Translations under genes and position numbers: made by a program | Origin: Nitrosomonas sp. Nm34 | Lineage (GTDB): Bacteria > Pseudomonadota > Gammaproteobacteria > Burkholderiales > Nitrosomonadaceae | Length of the DNA stretch: 64,000 bases | Assembly (NCBI RefSeq): GCF_900113925.1 | Contig: NZ_FORD01000009.1 | Coordinates: 1 to 64,000 of the forward strand | Reading direction: 5' to 3' | The notes under the pieces: generated by a model | What the model saw: only the letters and a program-made list of their open reading frames with translations | The model's database searches: none | Told to the model about the DNA's origin: nothing | Shown here: positions 20,965 to 29,183 of the stretch, piece after piece | Layout of the letters: each line of letters starts with the position of its first letter | Position numbering within the stretch: the first letter of the stretch is position 1

Positions 20965-21159
20965 TTATTTTTTATTAATATCCAGAAATACGCTTCTTAA
21001 TAGCAGCGTGAACAAAAAAGGAATAAAACTCATTCCTGTTACCCAATAATGCTCATAAGTGAATTGATCGCCTTCATCCATTATGATATACGTAAAAAAG
21101 ATACCGACGGGTGCAATCAAGGAAAGGAATTGAATTAATAAAAATAGTCTTTTGATCAT
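20965..21159 (-). CDS. Small two-helix membrane protein
   Basis: The 64-residue product has two predicted transmembrane helices (about residues 4-26 and 43-58), separated by an acidic loop (MDEGDQFTYEHYW) and followed by a short charged tail (DINKK). Charges at both ends fit a hairpin with both termini in the cytoplasm. No strong ribosome binding site precedes the ATG, so the call is tentative. No family is recognised. Confidence 0.5.
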   Translation of the reverse strand: MIKRLFLLIQFLSLIAPVGIFFTYIIMDEGDQFTYEHYWVTGMSFIPFLFTLLLRSVFLDINKK

Positions 21160-21306
21160 ATGGGGTTATCTTATATATTAATTTCTATCAGTTATTATAA
21201 ACTTGATAGATTCCTGCGTAGTCAAAGTAATTTGAGTTTAGTATAAAAAAGAATAAAAGGCTTTTGAATCTTCCCGGCTTTTGAATCTTCCTGTGTATGA
21301 GACAAA

Positions 21307-21630
21307 ATGGAAGCTATACTTATTATCACCAATTTTCCTGACAAAACGAGCGCGTTAACGCTCGCTCAAAAACTCATTGAACGTCGAGCTGCAGCGTGCA
21401 TCAATATTTTGGCCGAATCCACTTCAATATACCGATGGCAGGGAGAGACTGAAGTAAGCAATGAGATACCGGTTTTCATTAAAACATTAGCAAAACATTA
21501 TAGGGCGGTAGAAGAAATCATTAAAGCCATCCACCCTTATGAACTCCCTGAGATTATTGCAGTCCCTGTAAAGTTGGGATTGCCAGCCTATATACAGTGG
21601 GTTGCCGATGAAGTGACCAACCATTCTTGA
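21307..21630 (+). CDS. cutA: Divalent-cation tolerance protein CutA
   Basis: CutA1 is a small trimeric protein with a ferredoxin-like fold, linked to copper tolerance and often found next to dsbD. The 107-residue protein has the family blocks LIERRAAACINIL, IYRWQGE, and HPYELPEIIAVPV near the end. The dsbD gene starts 34 bp downstream, repeating the cutA-dsbD pairing of enterobacteria, where the two share a transcript. Confidence 0.93.
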   Translation: MEAILIITNFPDKTSALTLAQKLIERRAAACINILAESTSIYRWQGETEVSNEIPVFIKTLAKHYRAVEEIIKAIHPYELPEIIAVPVKLGLPAYIQWVADEVTNHS

Positions 21631-21664
21631 ATTAGCAATATAAAAAAACAAATTTGGGTCAGCT

Positions 21665-23599
21665 ATGCGTTTAATTCAATTTTTTTTAATTTTATTTATT
21701 TTTGTTAGTACAAATGTAGTGGCTGAAGAAGAAAGACGCTCTAGCGTGCTATCGATCTTGCAGAAATTCGGTGCTAGCTTTGGGGAAGCAGAACAGGAGT
21801 TGCTGCCTCCGGATGAGGCATTTAAGTTTTCGATTGAGGTGAGAGATGAGCATACACTCATTGCCAATCTTATTCCTGCAAAACACTACTACCTTTATCG
21901 CGATAAAATTGCCTTTGAGCCGAAAAGTGATGGTATCCATATAGAAAAAATCACCTTGCCACCCGGCAAGATAAAGGAGGATCAGACCTTTGGTAAGACG
22001 GAAGTTTATTATCAGCCTGTTCAGGCAGTTATTTCATTAAAACGAGAAGCACCAGCTGTAAACCAGCTTTCTATTGCCGCAACTTATCAGGGATGTAATG
22101 AACCGATCGGTGTGTGCTATGCACCGATCAAAAAAGAAAACGATATCACCCTGCCGACAATCAAAGCCGCTCTGAATACGGCTGCTGAGACGATCAGTGG
22201 CAGCGCAGCGGCTGCAAATGTGGATGCTACTGCAGAGTTGTTCCAAACACCCGCAGGCTTACCCGCTATTGAAACGGAGTCGTACAAAATCGAGCAAATG
22301 TTTGCGAGTGGTAATTTCTGGTTGATATTGACCGGTTTTTTTGGCATAGGCTTATTGCTCGCGTTTACGCCATGCGTTTTTCCTATGTTTCCGATTTTAT
22401 CGGGCATTATTGCCAATAGGAGTCAGCATCTTACTAAACGACGTGGCCTTGTTCTTGCGCTGGCTTATGTCCTGGGAATGGCGATTGCTTATGCCATTGC
22501 AGGTATTGCGGCCGGCTTATCAGGTGCGATGCTGGCTGCGGCTTTGCAAAATGCCTGGGTACTAGGTACCTTTGCGCTGATCTTTGTGGTATTAGCTTTT
22601 TCAATGTTTGGCTTTTATGAATTGCAGTTACCCAGCTTCCTCCAGAGCAAGCTTTCAGAAGAAGCAGGACATTTGAGAGGAGGGCACTTATCTGGTGTCT
22701 TTGGTATGGGGGCGCTGTCTGCCTTGATTGTCAGTCCTTGTGTGGCGGCGCCCCTTGCTGGTGCGCTGCTCTATATCAGTCAGACCCGTGATGTCGTATT
22801 GGGTGGAGCGTCATTATTCATGATGGCGCTGGGTATGGGTGTCCCGCTGTTATTATTGGGGGTTTCAGCAGGTGCGCTGTTACCTAAATCAGGCCCATGG
22901 ATGGAAGCCATCCAGCAGTTTTTTGGTGTGCTGTTATTGGCGGTTGCCATCTGGCTGATATCACCGGTGATTTCTGAAGTCGCTCATATGTTGCTATGGG
23001 CCGCGCTACTCATTATCTCGGCAATTTATCTGCATGCGATCGATCCGTTACCTGAAAGAGCATCTGGTTTCAGAAAATTTCTTAAAGGCCTTGGGGTCAT
23101 TGCGTTACTGACCGGGGTCGCTCTTTTGATCGGCGTATTGTCTGGCAGCCGGGATATTCTGCAGCCTCTCTCAAAATTGAGTGTTGCTAGTGCAGGGAAC
23201 AATGAAGTGGCGCAGTCTGTAAGCTTGAATCAAGCTGACCATCTGCCATTTCAGCGAATAAAAACAATTGCTGAGCTTGATGAAGTGATCCAGCAATCAA
23301 AAAATAAATACATTATGGTAGATTTTTATGCTGACTGGTGTATTTCCTGCAAGGAAATGGAGCGCTTTACATTTGCTGATGCAAACGTGCAAGCGCGATT
23401 AAAAGATGTGGTGTTATTACAAGTAGATGTGACTGCTGGAACACCGGATGATACAGCGCTACTGAAACGTTTCAAATTGTTTGGTCCACCCGGAATTCTA
23501 TTTCTTGACCGCCAAGGGAACGAGATACCGAACATCAAAATTATTGGCTATCTCAATAAGGAAGATTTTCTTACTGTATTGGATGCCGTATTGATTTAG
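21665..23599 (+). CDS. dsbD: Thiol:disulfide interchange protein DsbD
   Basis: DsbD carries reducing power from cytoplasmic thioredoxin across the inner membrane to periplasmic partners. The order is: signal peptide (ends near VVAEE), an N-terminal periplasmic domain with GCNEPIGVCY, about eight transmembrane helices including TPCVFPMFPIL and VSPCVAAPLAG, and a C-terminal thioredoxin domain with WCISCKEME at about residue 558. All three cysteine pairs needed for relay are present. The length of 644 residues is slightly above the E. coli protein. The downstream TlpA-type protein is a likely partner in cytochrome c maturation. Confidence 0.95.
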   Translation: MRLIQFFLILFIFVSTNVVAEEERRSSVLSILQKFGASFGEAEQELLPPDEAFKFSIEVRDEHTLIANLIPAKHYYLYRDKIAFEPKSDGIHIEKITLPPGKIKEDQTFGKTEVYYQPVQAVISLKREAPAVNQLSIAATYQGCNEPIGVCYAPIKKENDITLPTIKAALNTAAETISGSAAAANVDATAELFQTPAGLPAIETESYKIEQMFASGNFWLILTGFFGIGLLLAFTPCVFPMFPILSGIIANRSQHLTKRRGLVLALAYVLGMAIAYAIAGIAAGLSGAMLAAALQNAWVLGTFALIFVVLAFSMFGFYELQLPSFLQSKLSEEAGHLRGGHLSGVFGMGALSALIVSPCVAAPLAGALLYISQTRDVVLGGASLFMMALGMGVPLLLLGVSAGALLPKSGPWMEAIQQFFGVLLLAVAIWLISPVISEVAHMLLWAALLIISAIYLHAIDPLPERASGFRKFLKGLGVIALLTGVALLIGVLSGSRDILQPLSKLSVASAGNNEVAQSVSLNQADHLPFQRIKTIAELDEVIQQSKNKYIMVDFYADWCISCKEMERFTFADANVQARLKDVVLLQVDVTAGTPDDTALLKRFKLFGPPGILFLDRQGNEIPNIKIIGYLNKEDFLTVLDAVLI

Positions 23600-23642
23600 C
23601 TTATCTGTTTTACCGTTTAATTAATCCACAAGGAAAGATTGC

Positions 23643-24182
23643 ATGTCAAAGTTAGGCAAGTGGTTGCTTTATGTTGCTATCGCTTTGGGAGCGATAACTG
23701 CAGGATTTATGTTCAAGGCTCACCAAGTGAACCCAAAGTTAAGCAGCACCCAGAAACAAGCGGGCGCGGAAGCGTTCTTTGCGGCTAGTTTGCCGGATAT
23801 CGAAGGGAATATACAGTCTTTCTCTCAATGGCGCGGCAATGTGTTGCTCGTAAATTTCTGGGCTACCTGGTGCGCACCCTGTCGTGAAGAAATACCAGAA
23901 TTTATGGAAACACAAGATAAATTTCGTAAGCAGGGATTGGTGGTAGTAGGTATTGCTATCGATCAAAAAGAAAGGGTAGATGCATTTAGTAAAGAATTTG
24001 CCATTAATTATCCTGTCGTGGTGGGGGATTTGGATGCTTTTTCACTCGCAGAGGCAATGGGTAATCCGCAAGGTGCGCTACCTTACACAGTAATGATCAA
24101 TCGCGCGGGAGAAATTGTTGATACTCATTTAGGCCGCATCCACATGGATAAAGTCGAAAAAGTACTGAAACCTTTGCTATAA
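23643..24182 (+). CDS. TlpA/ResA-type periplasmic thioredoxin
   Basis: The 179-residue protein has an N-terminal membrane anchor (about residues 5-24) and a redoxin domain with the active site FWATWCAPC (Cys77, Cys80) followed by the EEIPEF motif and a cis-proline segment (GALPYTVMI). Such proteins reduce apocytochrome c or other periplasmic thiols. It follows dsbD by 43 bp, which would supply its electrons. The exact client is not known. Confidence 0.92.
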   Translation: MSKLGKWLLYVAIALGAITAGFMFKAHQVNPKLSSTQKQAGAEAFFAASLPDIEGNIQSFSQWRGNVLLVNFWATWCAPCREEIPEFMETQDKFRKQGLVVVGIAIDQKERVDAFSKEFAINYPVVVGDLDAFSLAEAMGNPQGALPYTVMINRAGEIVDTHLGRIHMDKVEKVLKPLL

Positions 24183-24193
24183 CTTTGGAAGGG

Positions 24194-24580
24194 ATGCAGT
24201 TAGCGGACATCATATTGATCATTCATTTTTTGTTCGTGTTATTCGTGGTAGGCAGTGTTCCTCTTATTTGGATGGGTGAGTGGCTGCATCTAAAATTTGT
24301 CCGGAATTTTGTATTTCGACTCACCCATCTTGCAGCCATACTGTTTGTTGTGGCTGAGTCGCTGATCGGTGTAATTTGCCCACTCACGAGTTGGGAAAAC
24401 GAGTTACGTGGAATCAAAGCAGAGCAAAGTTTTATCCAGTACTGGTTACATCGAATGCTATATTATGATTTTCCTGAAGGCGTACTCACGGCAAGTTATG
24501 TGGTATTTGCGCTGTTAGTAGCGATCACTTTCAAGTTGGTTCCCCCAGACATTCCCAGCAAATTTAAGTTTAAGCGCTAA
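24194..24580 (+). CDS. DUF2784 membrane protein
   Basis: The protein of about 128 residues has three to four transmembrane helices and the DUF2784 features: an N-terminal ADIILIIHFLFVLFVV helix, CPLTSWENELR after the second or third helix, and a conserved His in YWLHRMLYYDFPE. The function is unknown. The start is uncertain: the ATG at 24194 sits directly against GGAAGGG, and a TTG at 24185 is also possible. It comes just after the TlpA-type gene and converges on ttcA. Confidence 0.8.
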   Translation: MQLADIILIIHFLFVLFVVGSVPLIWMGEWLHLKFVRNFVFRLTHLAAILFVVAESLIGVICPLTSWENELRGIKAEQSFIQYWLHRMLYYDFPEGVLTASYVVFALLVAITFKLVPPDIPSKFKFKR

Positions 24581-24591
24581 TAAGGAGCAAT

Positions 24592-25503
24592 CTAATCACT
24601 TTCTCTTTCGGTTAAGTTATTTTTAGTCAGAGAAAGGAGCTCTGCAATCGGTGGCTCAAATATTTCTTCATCAAAAGCCTTATCCCCATCAGCGGCGGGA
24701 GCGCCATTGGGTTTGAGCCCTTGGAAATTGTAGCGCGCTTTGTCTGCTAAGTGAGATAATTGCACATTCTGGAGCGCAGTAAACATCGTTTCGAGCCTTC
24801 CTGGGAATTTTTTATCCCATTGCTGTATCATTTCTTTGATTACCTGGCGTTGCATATTTTTTTGAGAACCACATAAATTACAGGGAATAATTGGAAAATT
24901 CTCAATTTCAGCGTAAACAGTCAGATCCTTTTCTTTGCAATAAGCCAATGGACGAATGACGATATGATGACCGTCATCACTAATGAGCTTGGGCGGCATT
25001 GCTTTGAGCTTGCCGCCATAAAACATGTTGAGGAAAAAAGTTTCGAGTATGTCGTCCCTGTGATGACCTAAAGCTATTTTGGTTGCGCCAAGTTCAGTTG
25101 CCACACGGTAGAGTACCCCTCGGCGTAAACGGGAACATAAACTACACGTGGTTTTTCCTTCAGCGATTACTCGTTTCACGACACTATAGGTATCCTGCTC
25201 AACAATGCGAAATGGCATCCCCATTTGCGTAAGATATTCAGGTAGGACATGCTCAGGGAAACCAGGTTGTTTCTGATCCAGGTTGACCGCAATCAGTTCA
25301 AAATCCAAGGGAGCATGTGCCTGAAGATTGCGCAAAATATCGAGCAGAGCATAGCTATCTTTTCCACCCGATAAACAGACCATCACCCGGTCGCCAGGTT
25401 CGATCATATTGAAATCAGAGATAGCCGTGCCTACCAGGCGACGTAATCGTTTACGAAGTTTGTTGGTGTTATATTGTACTTTTTTGGATAAAGGTTCCAT
25501 CAT
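24592..25503 (-). CDS. ttcA: tRNA 2-thiocytidine(32) synthetase TtcA
   Basis: TtcA thiolates cytidine 32 of certain tRNAs, using ATP and a [4Fe-4S] cluster. The 303-residue protein has the PP-loop SGGKDS (45-50), the cluster motif CSLC near residue 129 and the later cysteine in PCNLCGS. The block [20 protein letters not shown] is diagnostic (quoted in full at 20 residues). The length is usual. It is divergent from the cupredoxin gene, about 175 bp away, so both promoters lie in that gap. Confidence 0.95.
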   Translation of the reverse strand: MMEPLSKKVQYNTNKLRKRLRRLVGTAISDFNMIEPGDRVMVCLSGGKDSYALLDILRNLQAHAPLDFELIAVNLDQKQPGFPEHVLPEYLTQMGMPFRIVEQDTYSVVKRVIAEGKTTCSLCSRLRRGVLYRVATELGATKIALGHHRDDILETFFLNMFYGGKLKAMPPKLISDDGHHIVIRPLAYCKEKDLTVYAEIENFPIIPCNLCGSQKNMQRQVIKEMIQQWDKKFPGRLETMFTALQNVQLSHLADKARYNFQGLKPNGAPAADGDKAFDEEIFEPPIAELLSLTKNNLTERESD

Positions 25504-25679
25504 GAGAAATGCTGTCGTGTAAAAGTTCTAAAATACTTTATTGGTTAGGTTATATCACTGCTTTCGTAACAAACTAAAAAATAAATAGTTTAACAGCCGG
25601 AACAATAAAACAGTAACGCGTTCTAATGATAGGATTTAAAATCACAGTTTTGTACCATAAGCACAGAGGGCAGAATTAT

Positions 25680-26147
25680 ATGAAGAAGCACATCACCGTA
25701 TTCTTCTCGATTATGATGTTCTGGGTGATGAGTGTATCGGCTGGTTTGAATCACAATCAACATAGTATCAATCCTTCTGCCATTGGTAAGCCAGGTGATC
25801 CTGCCAATGTGACACGTACGATAGAAATCACGATAATGGATAATTACTTTTTACCTTCCAAAATTAATGTGAGGCAAGGTGAAACGATCAAATTTATTGT
25901 TAAGAACGAAGGTGTGAGGCGACATGAAATGGTCATTGATTCCTTGGAAAATTTAAAGAAACACGCCAAAATGATGCGTTCGAATCCTGGTTTCATCAGT
26001 GACAGTCCCAACTATGTTGATATGCTGCCACGTGAGCAAAAAGAGCTCATATGGCATTTTACAGAAAGTGGTATAGTTAATTTTGCTTGTGGTTATCCTG
26101 GACATTTCAAAGGGATGCGCGGCGAGATATATGTGGAGATGAAATGA
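25680..26147 (+). CDS. Periplasmic cupredoxin-like copper protein
   Basis: The 155-residue precursor has a signal peptide ending near VMSVSA-GL. The mature part folds as a plastocyanin-like domain: His in GVRRHEMVID and Cys, His and Met in FACGYPGHFKGM supply the four ligands of a type 1 copper site. The start at 25680 has GAGGG nine bases upstream; the frame is open from 25626 but those residues look non-coding. It overlaps the DUF411 gene by ATGA, so the two are coupled. A role in copper binding or electron transfer is expected. Confidence 0.85.
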   Translation: MKKHITVFFSIMMFWVMSVSAGLNHNQHSINPSAIGKPGDPANVTRTIEITIMDNYFLPSKINVRQGETIKFIVKNEGVRRHEMVIDSLENLKKHAKMMRSNPGFISDSPNYVDMLPREQKELIWHFTESGIVNFACGYPGHFKGMRGEIYVEMK

Positions 26148-26611
26148 AAATAGCAATGAATAGATTTTTGTTGAAATCGATGATGGCTGGTGCATTAGCC
26201 TTAACAACATTGTCGACTTTTGCTGCTGAAACAGTTGAAGTTTATAAAAGCCCGACATGTGGCTGCTGCTCAAAATGGGTTGATCATCTGAGAGAGAATG
26301 GGTTTACCGTGAATACCCATGATGTGGGTAATAAAGAAGCAAGAGCGCGCGCAGGTATCTCTCCTTCTTTAGGCTCTTGCCATACCGCTCTGGTCAGCGG
26401 CTATGCCATTGAAGGGCATGTACCTGCACGTGATATCAAGCGGCTTCTGCGAGAACGCCCTGAAGCGGTTGGCTTGGCAGTTCCTGATATGCCCCATGGT
26501 TCCCCCGGTATGGAAGGCGCACGTAGCGATCCTTACAATGTTCTTCTGGTCAAACAAAAAGGCGACCAACGACGTGATGCCGCCGTTTACAGCAGCTATC
26601 CTTCTAAATAA
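26144..26611 (+). CDS. DUF411 periplasmic metal-binding protein
   Basis: After a signal peptide (cleavage near TFAAE) this 155-residue protein begins VEVYKSPTCGCCSKWVDHL. The CGCC cysteines and the later SLGSCHTA, with GYAIEGHVPARDIKRLL, define the DUF411 family, which is tied to copper and metal resistance loci. The start overlaps the cupredoxin stop by 4 bp. Together they suggest a copper-handling pair in the periplasm; direct copper binding by this family is inferred from the motif. Confidence 0.88.
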   Translation: MKIAMNRFLLKSMMAGALALTTLSTFAAETVEVYKSPTCGCCSKWVDHLRENGFTVNTHDVGNKEARARAGISPSLGSCHTALVSGYAIEGHVPARDIKRLLRERPEAVGLAVPDMPHGSPGMEGARSDPYNVLLVKQKGDQRRDAAVYSSYPSK

Positions 26612-26688
26612 AAAACGATAAGTAAAATCCAATATTCTCTATTAACTCTAAAAGATTTTTGCTTTTTTATACGATTATGTGGCTTGAA

Positions 26689-27165
26689 ATGAAAAAGTGT
26701 TTGCTGCCGACTTTAACGATAAGTGGATTTATTTTAATGTCGGGCTGTACCGATTCTATTTCTACTGCCAATAAGCTTCTGCAGCAGATCCAACAAGGAC
26801 AGACTGAAATAGTTGAGCGAAATTTTGATCCCGCCCAGATTACTCGAGGGCGGGCAATTTTTCGCGAGAATTGTGCTGTTTGTCATGGACCAAATGCTGA
26901 AGCCACACCCAATTGGAGAAAGCCATTGGAAAATGGGCGGTATCCGCCGCCTCCTTTGGATGGCACGGCGCATGCCTGGCATCATTCGACTGAGGAATTG
27001 AAACGTTTCATTTTAAAAGGTGGTCCTCCTGGAGAAGGTCGTATGCCCGGCTGGGAAGGTAAACTCATAGAACAGGAAATAGAGGATATTCTTGTTTGGA
27101 TTAAGTCTTTATGGCCTGATGAAGTATATGATGCTTGGTATAAACGAATTGAGCATCGCGAATAA
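26689..27165 (+). CDS. Lipoprotein cytochrome c, class I
   Basis: The protein of 158 residues has a lipoprotein signal ending FILMSGC, so it is likely anchored in a membrane facing the periplasm. One haem motif is present (NCAVCHGP), with a probable axial Met in EGRMPGWEG, as in single-haem class I cytochromes. An upstream ATG at 26677 would add four residues; neither has a clear ribosome binding site. It lies 77 bp after the DUF411 gene and may be part of the same copper/electron-transfer group. Confidence 0.82.
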   Translation: MKKCLLPTLTISGFILMSGCTDSISTANKLLQQIQQGQTEIVERNFDPAQITRGRAIFRENCAVCHGPNAEATPNWRKPLENGRYPPPPLDGTAHAWHHSTEELKRFILKGGPPGEGRMPGWEGKLIEQEIEDILVWIKSLWPDEVYDAWYKRIEHRE

Positions 27166-27187
27166 ACCGCTTTTTCAAGCATAAGTA

Positions 27188-27271
27188 AGCTGACTTTGTC
27201 GGCTGCACCTTGCCGTATGATTGATGCTGTCTGCGGCTCGTCTTTGCGTCAAGTTTGATTGAGAAATGGAA
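27188..27271 (+). repeat. MITE-like dispersed repeat, copy 5 (left end eroded)
   Basis: The core cggctgcaccttgccgtatg and the right arm TTTGATTGAGAAATGGAAT are recognisable. The left arm is lost beyond gctgac. It lies just upstream of the tRNA-Arg gene's 3' end. Confidence 0.7.
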
Positions 27272-27307
27272 TGACTAGTCCGTTATTTGATAACGAGTGG
27301 CTGATGA

Positions 27308-27383
27308 TGGCGCGCCCAACACGATTCGAACGTGTGACCCCCGCCTTCGGAGGGCGGTACTCTATCCACTGAGCTATGAGCGC
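27308..27383 (-). tRNA. tRNA-Arg (anticodon CCG)
   Basis: Read on the minus strand, the 76-nt gene folds as a cloverleaf. The acceptor stem pairs GCGCTCA with TGGGCGC and the gene-encoded CCA ends at 27308. The anticodon loop CTCCGAA on a CCGCC/GGCGG stem gives anticodon CCG, reading CGG arginine codons. The T arm has GTTCGAATC. It lies between a cytochrome gene and the CNNM-type transporter gene. Confidence 0.95.
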
Positions 27384-27435
27384 TTAATACTTAAATTCCC
27401 GATAGGGAATGATAATAAAGAACATTAATCTGGAT

Positions 27436-28719
27436 TTATTCCTTTAACCCAGGCTTTGGCAAACCTGGATAAATACGGACAACTTTGACTACTTGATTTT
27501 TCGTTTGAATAATCTCCAGGGGATACCCAGCTATATTTAATCCAATCCCAGCCTCTGGGATATCCTGAAAATGCTCCAAAATTAAACCGTTTAAAGTTTT
27601 AGGTCCATCTAAAGGCAATTGCAACCCAAGCTTCCGATTAAGATCACGTAATAACACACTACCTTCTACAATTATACTACCATCTGGCTGCCGAATGAAT
27701 GTGCTCGTCTGAGTAGGTGGGTGTGTGGTAAATTCACCAATAATTTCCTCAAGAATATCTTCGAGGGTTACCAGCCCTATCCACTCACCATACTCATCAA
27801 CAACCAAACCTATTCGTTTCCGATTTTCCTGAAATAGTTGCAATTGTGAAAACAAGGGGGTGCCAGATGGGATGAAGTAAGGCTCCTGCATAACTTTCTC
27901 AAGTATGGTCGCAGTAATTTTTCCACCTCTCATTTGGTTGAATATTTTGCGTACGTGAATGATTCCAACTACATTATCAAGATGTCCGCGATATACCGGC
28001 AATCGAGTATGGTGGCAGGTCAGTAGTTGATCATGGATGGTTTCATCATCAGCCTCCAGATCGATGGCTTCAATCTGACTTCGTGGCACAATGACATCGT
28101 CAACGGTAACGGTTTCAAGATCAACAAGATTAATCAGTACGCTCTGATGTTTCTTCTGGATGAAATGGCCAGCTTCCAGAACAAGTGTTTTAAGTTCTTC
28201 AGGACTCATTTTATGATTTTGTATTTCCTTAAGCTTTAGGCGAAAGAGGATTAATAGTCCTTGGACGAAAAGATTAACAAACCAAACGACAGGGTAGAAA
28301 ATTTTTAGCAAGGGTGTTAATACGTAGCTTGCCGGTAATGCAATTTTCTCTGGATAGGCAGCGGCGATAACTTTGGGCGTAATCTCGCTGAATATCAGTA
28401 TTGCCAGTGTTACACCTATTGTGCCGATAAGTAGCGCCAAATCATTGTGTGCAAAGAACATAGAAATAATTACTGCCACCAGGGTGGCCGCGGCTGTATT
28501 TAATAGATTGTTTCCAAGCAAAATGACACCGAGCAATTTGTCGGTGTTGACTAATAATTGAGTTGTTAAGCGAGCGCCGCGATGCCCTTGTTTAGCAAGA
28601 TGCTTCAAGCGATAGCGATTAATCGCCATCATGCTGGTTTCAGAGAGCGAAAAAAAACCAGATAAAATGAGTAATAAAAATAATGCTACAAGTAATACAG
28701 ATAAAGGTACGTCTTCCAA
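27436..28719 (-). CDS. CNNM/CorC-type membrane protein (Mg/Co transport family)
   Basis: The 427-residue protein has the DUF21/CNNM transmembrane domain (residues 1 to about 190, with SGFFSLSETSMMAINRYRL), a pair of CBS domains (about 205-330, with VPRSQIEAID and GLVVDEYGEWIGLVTLEDILEE in part) and a C-terminal CorC_HlyC domain. Family members are linked to magnesium and cobalt efflux. The length is normal. It is transcribed leftwards toward the tRNA gene. Confidence 0.9.
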   Translation of the reverse strand: MEDVPLSVLLVALFLLLILSGFFSLSETSMMAINRYRLKHLAKQGHRGARLTTQLLVNTDKLLGVILLGNNLLNTAAATLVAVIISMFFAHNDLALLIGTIGVTLAILIFSEITPKVIAAAYPEKIALPASYVLTPLLKIFYPVVWFVNLFVQGLLILFRLKLKEIQNHKMSPEELKTLVLEAGHFIQKKHQSVLINLVDLETVTVDDVIVPRSQIEAIDLEADDETIHDQLLTCHHTRLPVYRGHLDNVVGIIHVRKIFNQMRGGKITATILEKVMQEPYFIPSGTPLFSQLQLFQENRKRIGLVVDEYGEWIGLVTLEDILEEIIGEFTTHPPTQTSTFIRQPDGSIIVEGSVLLRDLNRKLGLQLPLDGPKTLNGLILEHFQDIPEAGIGLNIAGYPLEIIQTKNQVVKVVRIYPGLPKPGLKE

Positions 28720-28845
28720 ATGGCTTTGTCCTTGTAATTTTCCGCAATCAAGCGTAAAAACAACTTCAGCCTCATACCAACTTATGAATTGGTTTCAGCT
28801 GCTAGCACACATATATTGTTGAAGAAGACTTTCTATCTTTAAACT

Positions 28846-29055
28846 CTATTTCTTTAGCCAATCGAAATAAACATAACTACTTTGTGGAACTTTCGACTCG
28901 GTAAAACGCTTAAGTTCTTCTTGATTCAGTTTCTTATCCCACCACATAGCGCGAGCTTCCTTTTGCTGCTCGGCCAAGTAGGGCCTTTTTTCAAATAATT
29001 CTTGCAGAAATTTAGTGTGCTCAGATTCATAATTGTCTATAGTCGGTTTGCTCAT
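28846..29055 (-). CDS. DUF3460 family protein
   Basis: This is a 69-residue soluble protein with the DUF3460 pattern: YESEHTKFLQELFEKRP near the start, ARAMWWDKKL in the middle and SYVYFDWL at the end. The family is small, mostly betaproteobacterial and without known function. It is divergent from the homospermidine synthase gene, with about 130 bp between them. Confidence 0.88.
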   Translation of the reverse strand: MSKPTIDNYESEHTKFLQELFEKRPYLAEQQKEARAMWWDKKLNQEELKRFTESKVPQSSYVYFDWLKK

Positions 29056-29183
29056 AATAGTAATAATTTGTAAACTTTAACTACAATTGATTGGATTGTT
29101 TTTGTAAATGTAACTTTTGCTAATGATAACTTCAACTGGGTAAATTATAAAAGAAGAAAAATGATTAAGAAAAGATTAAGCTA

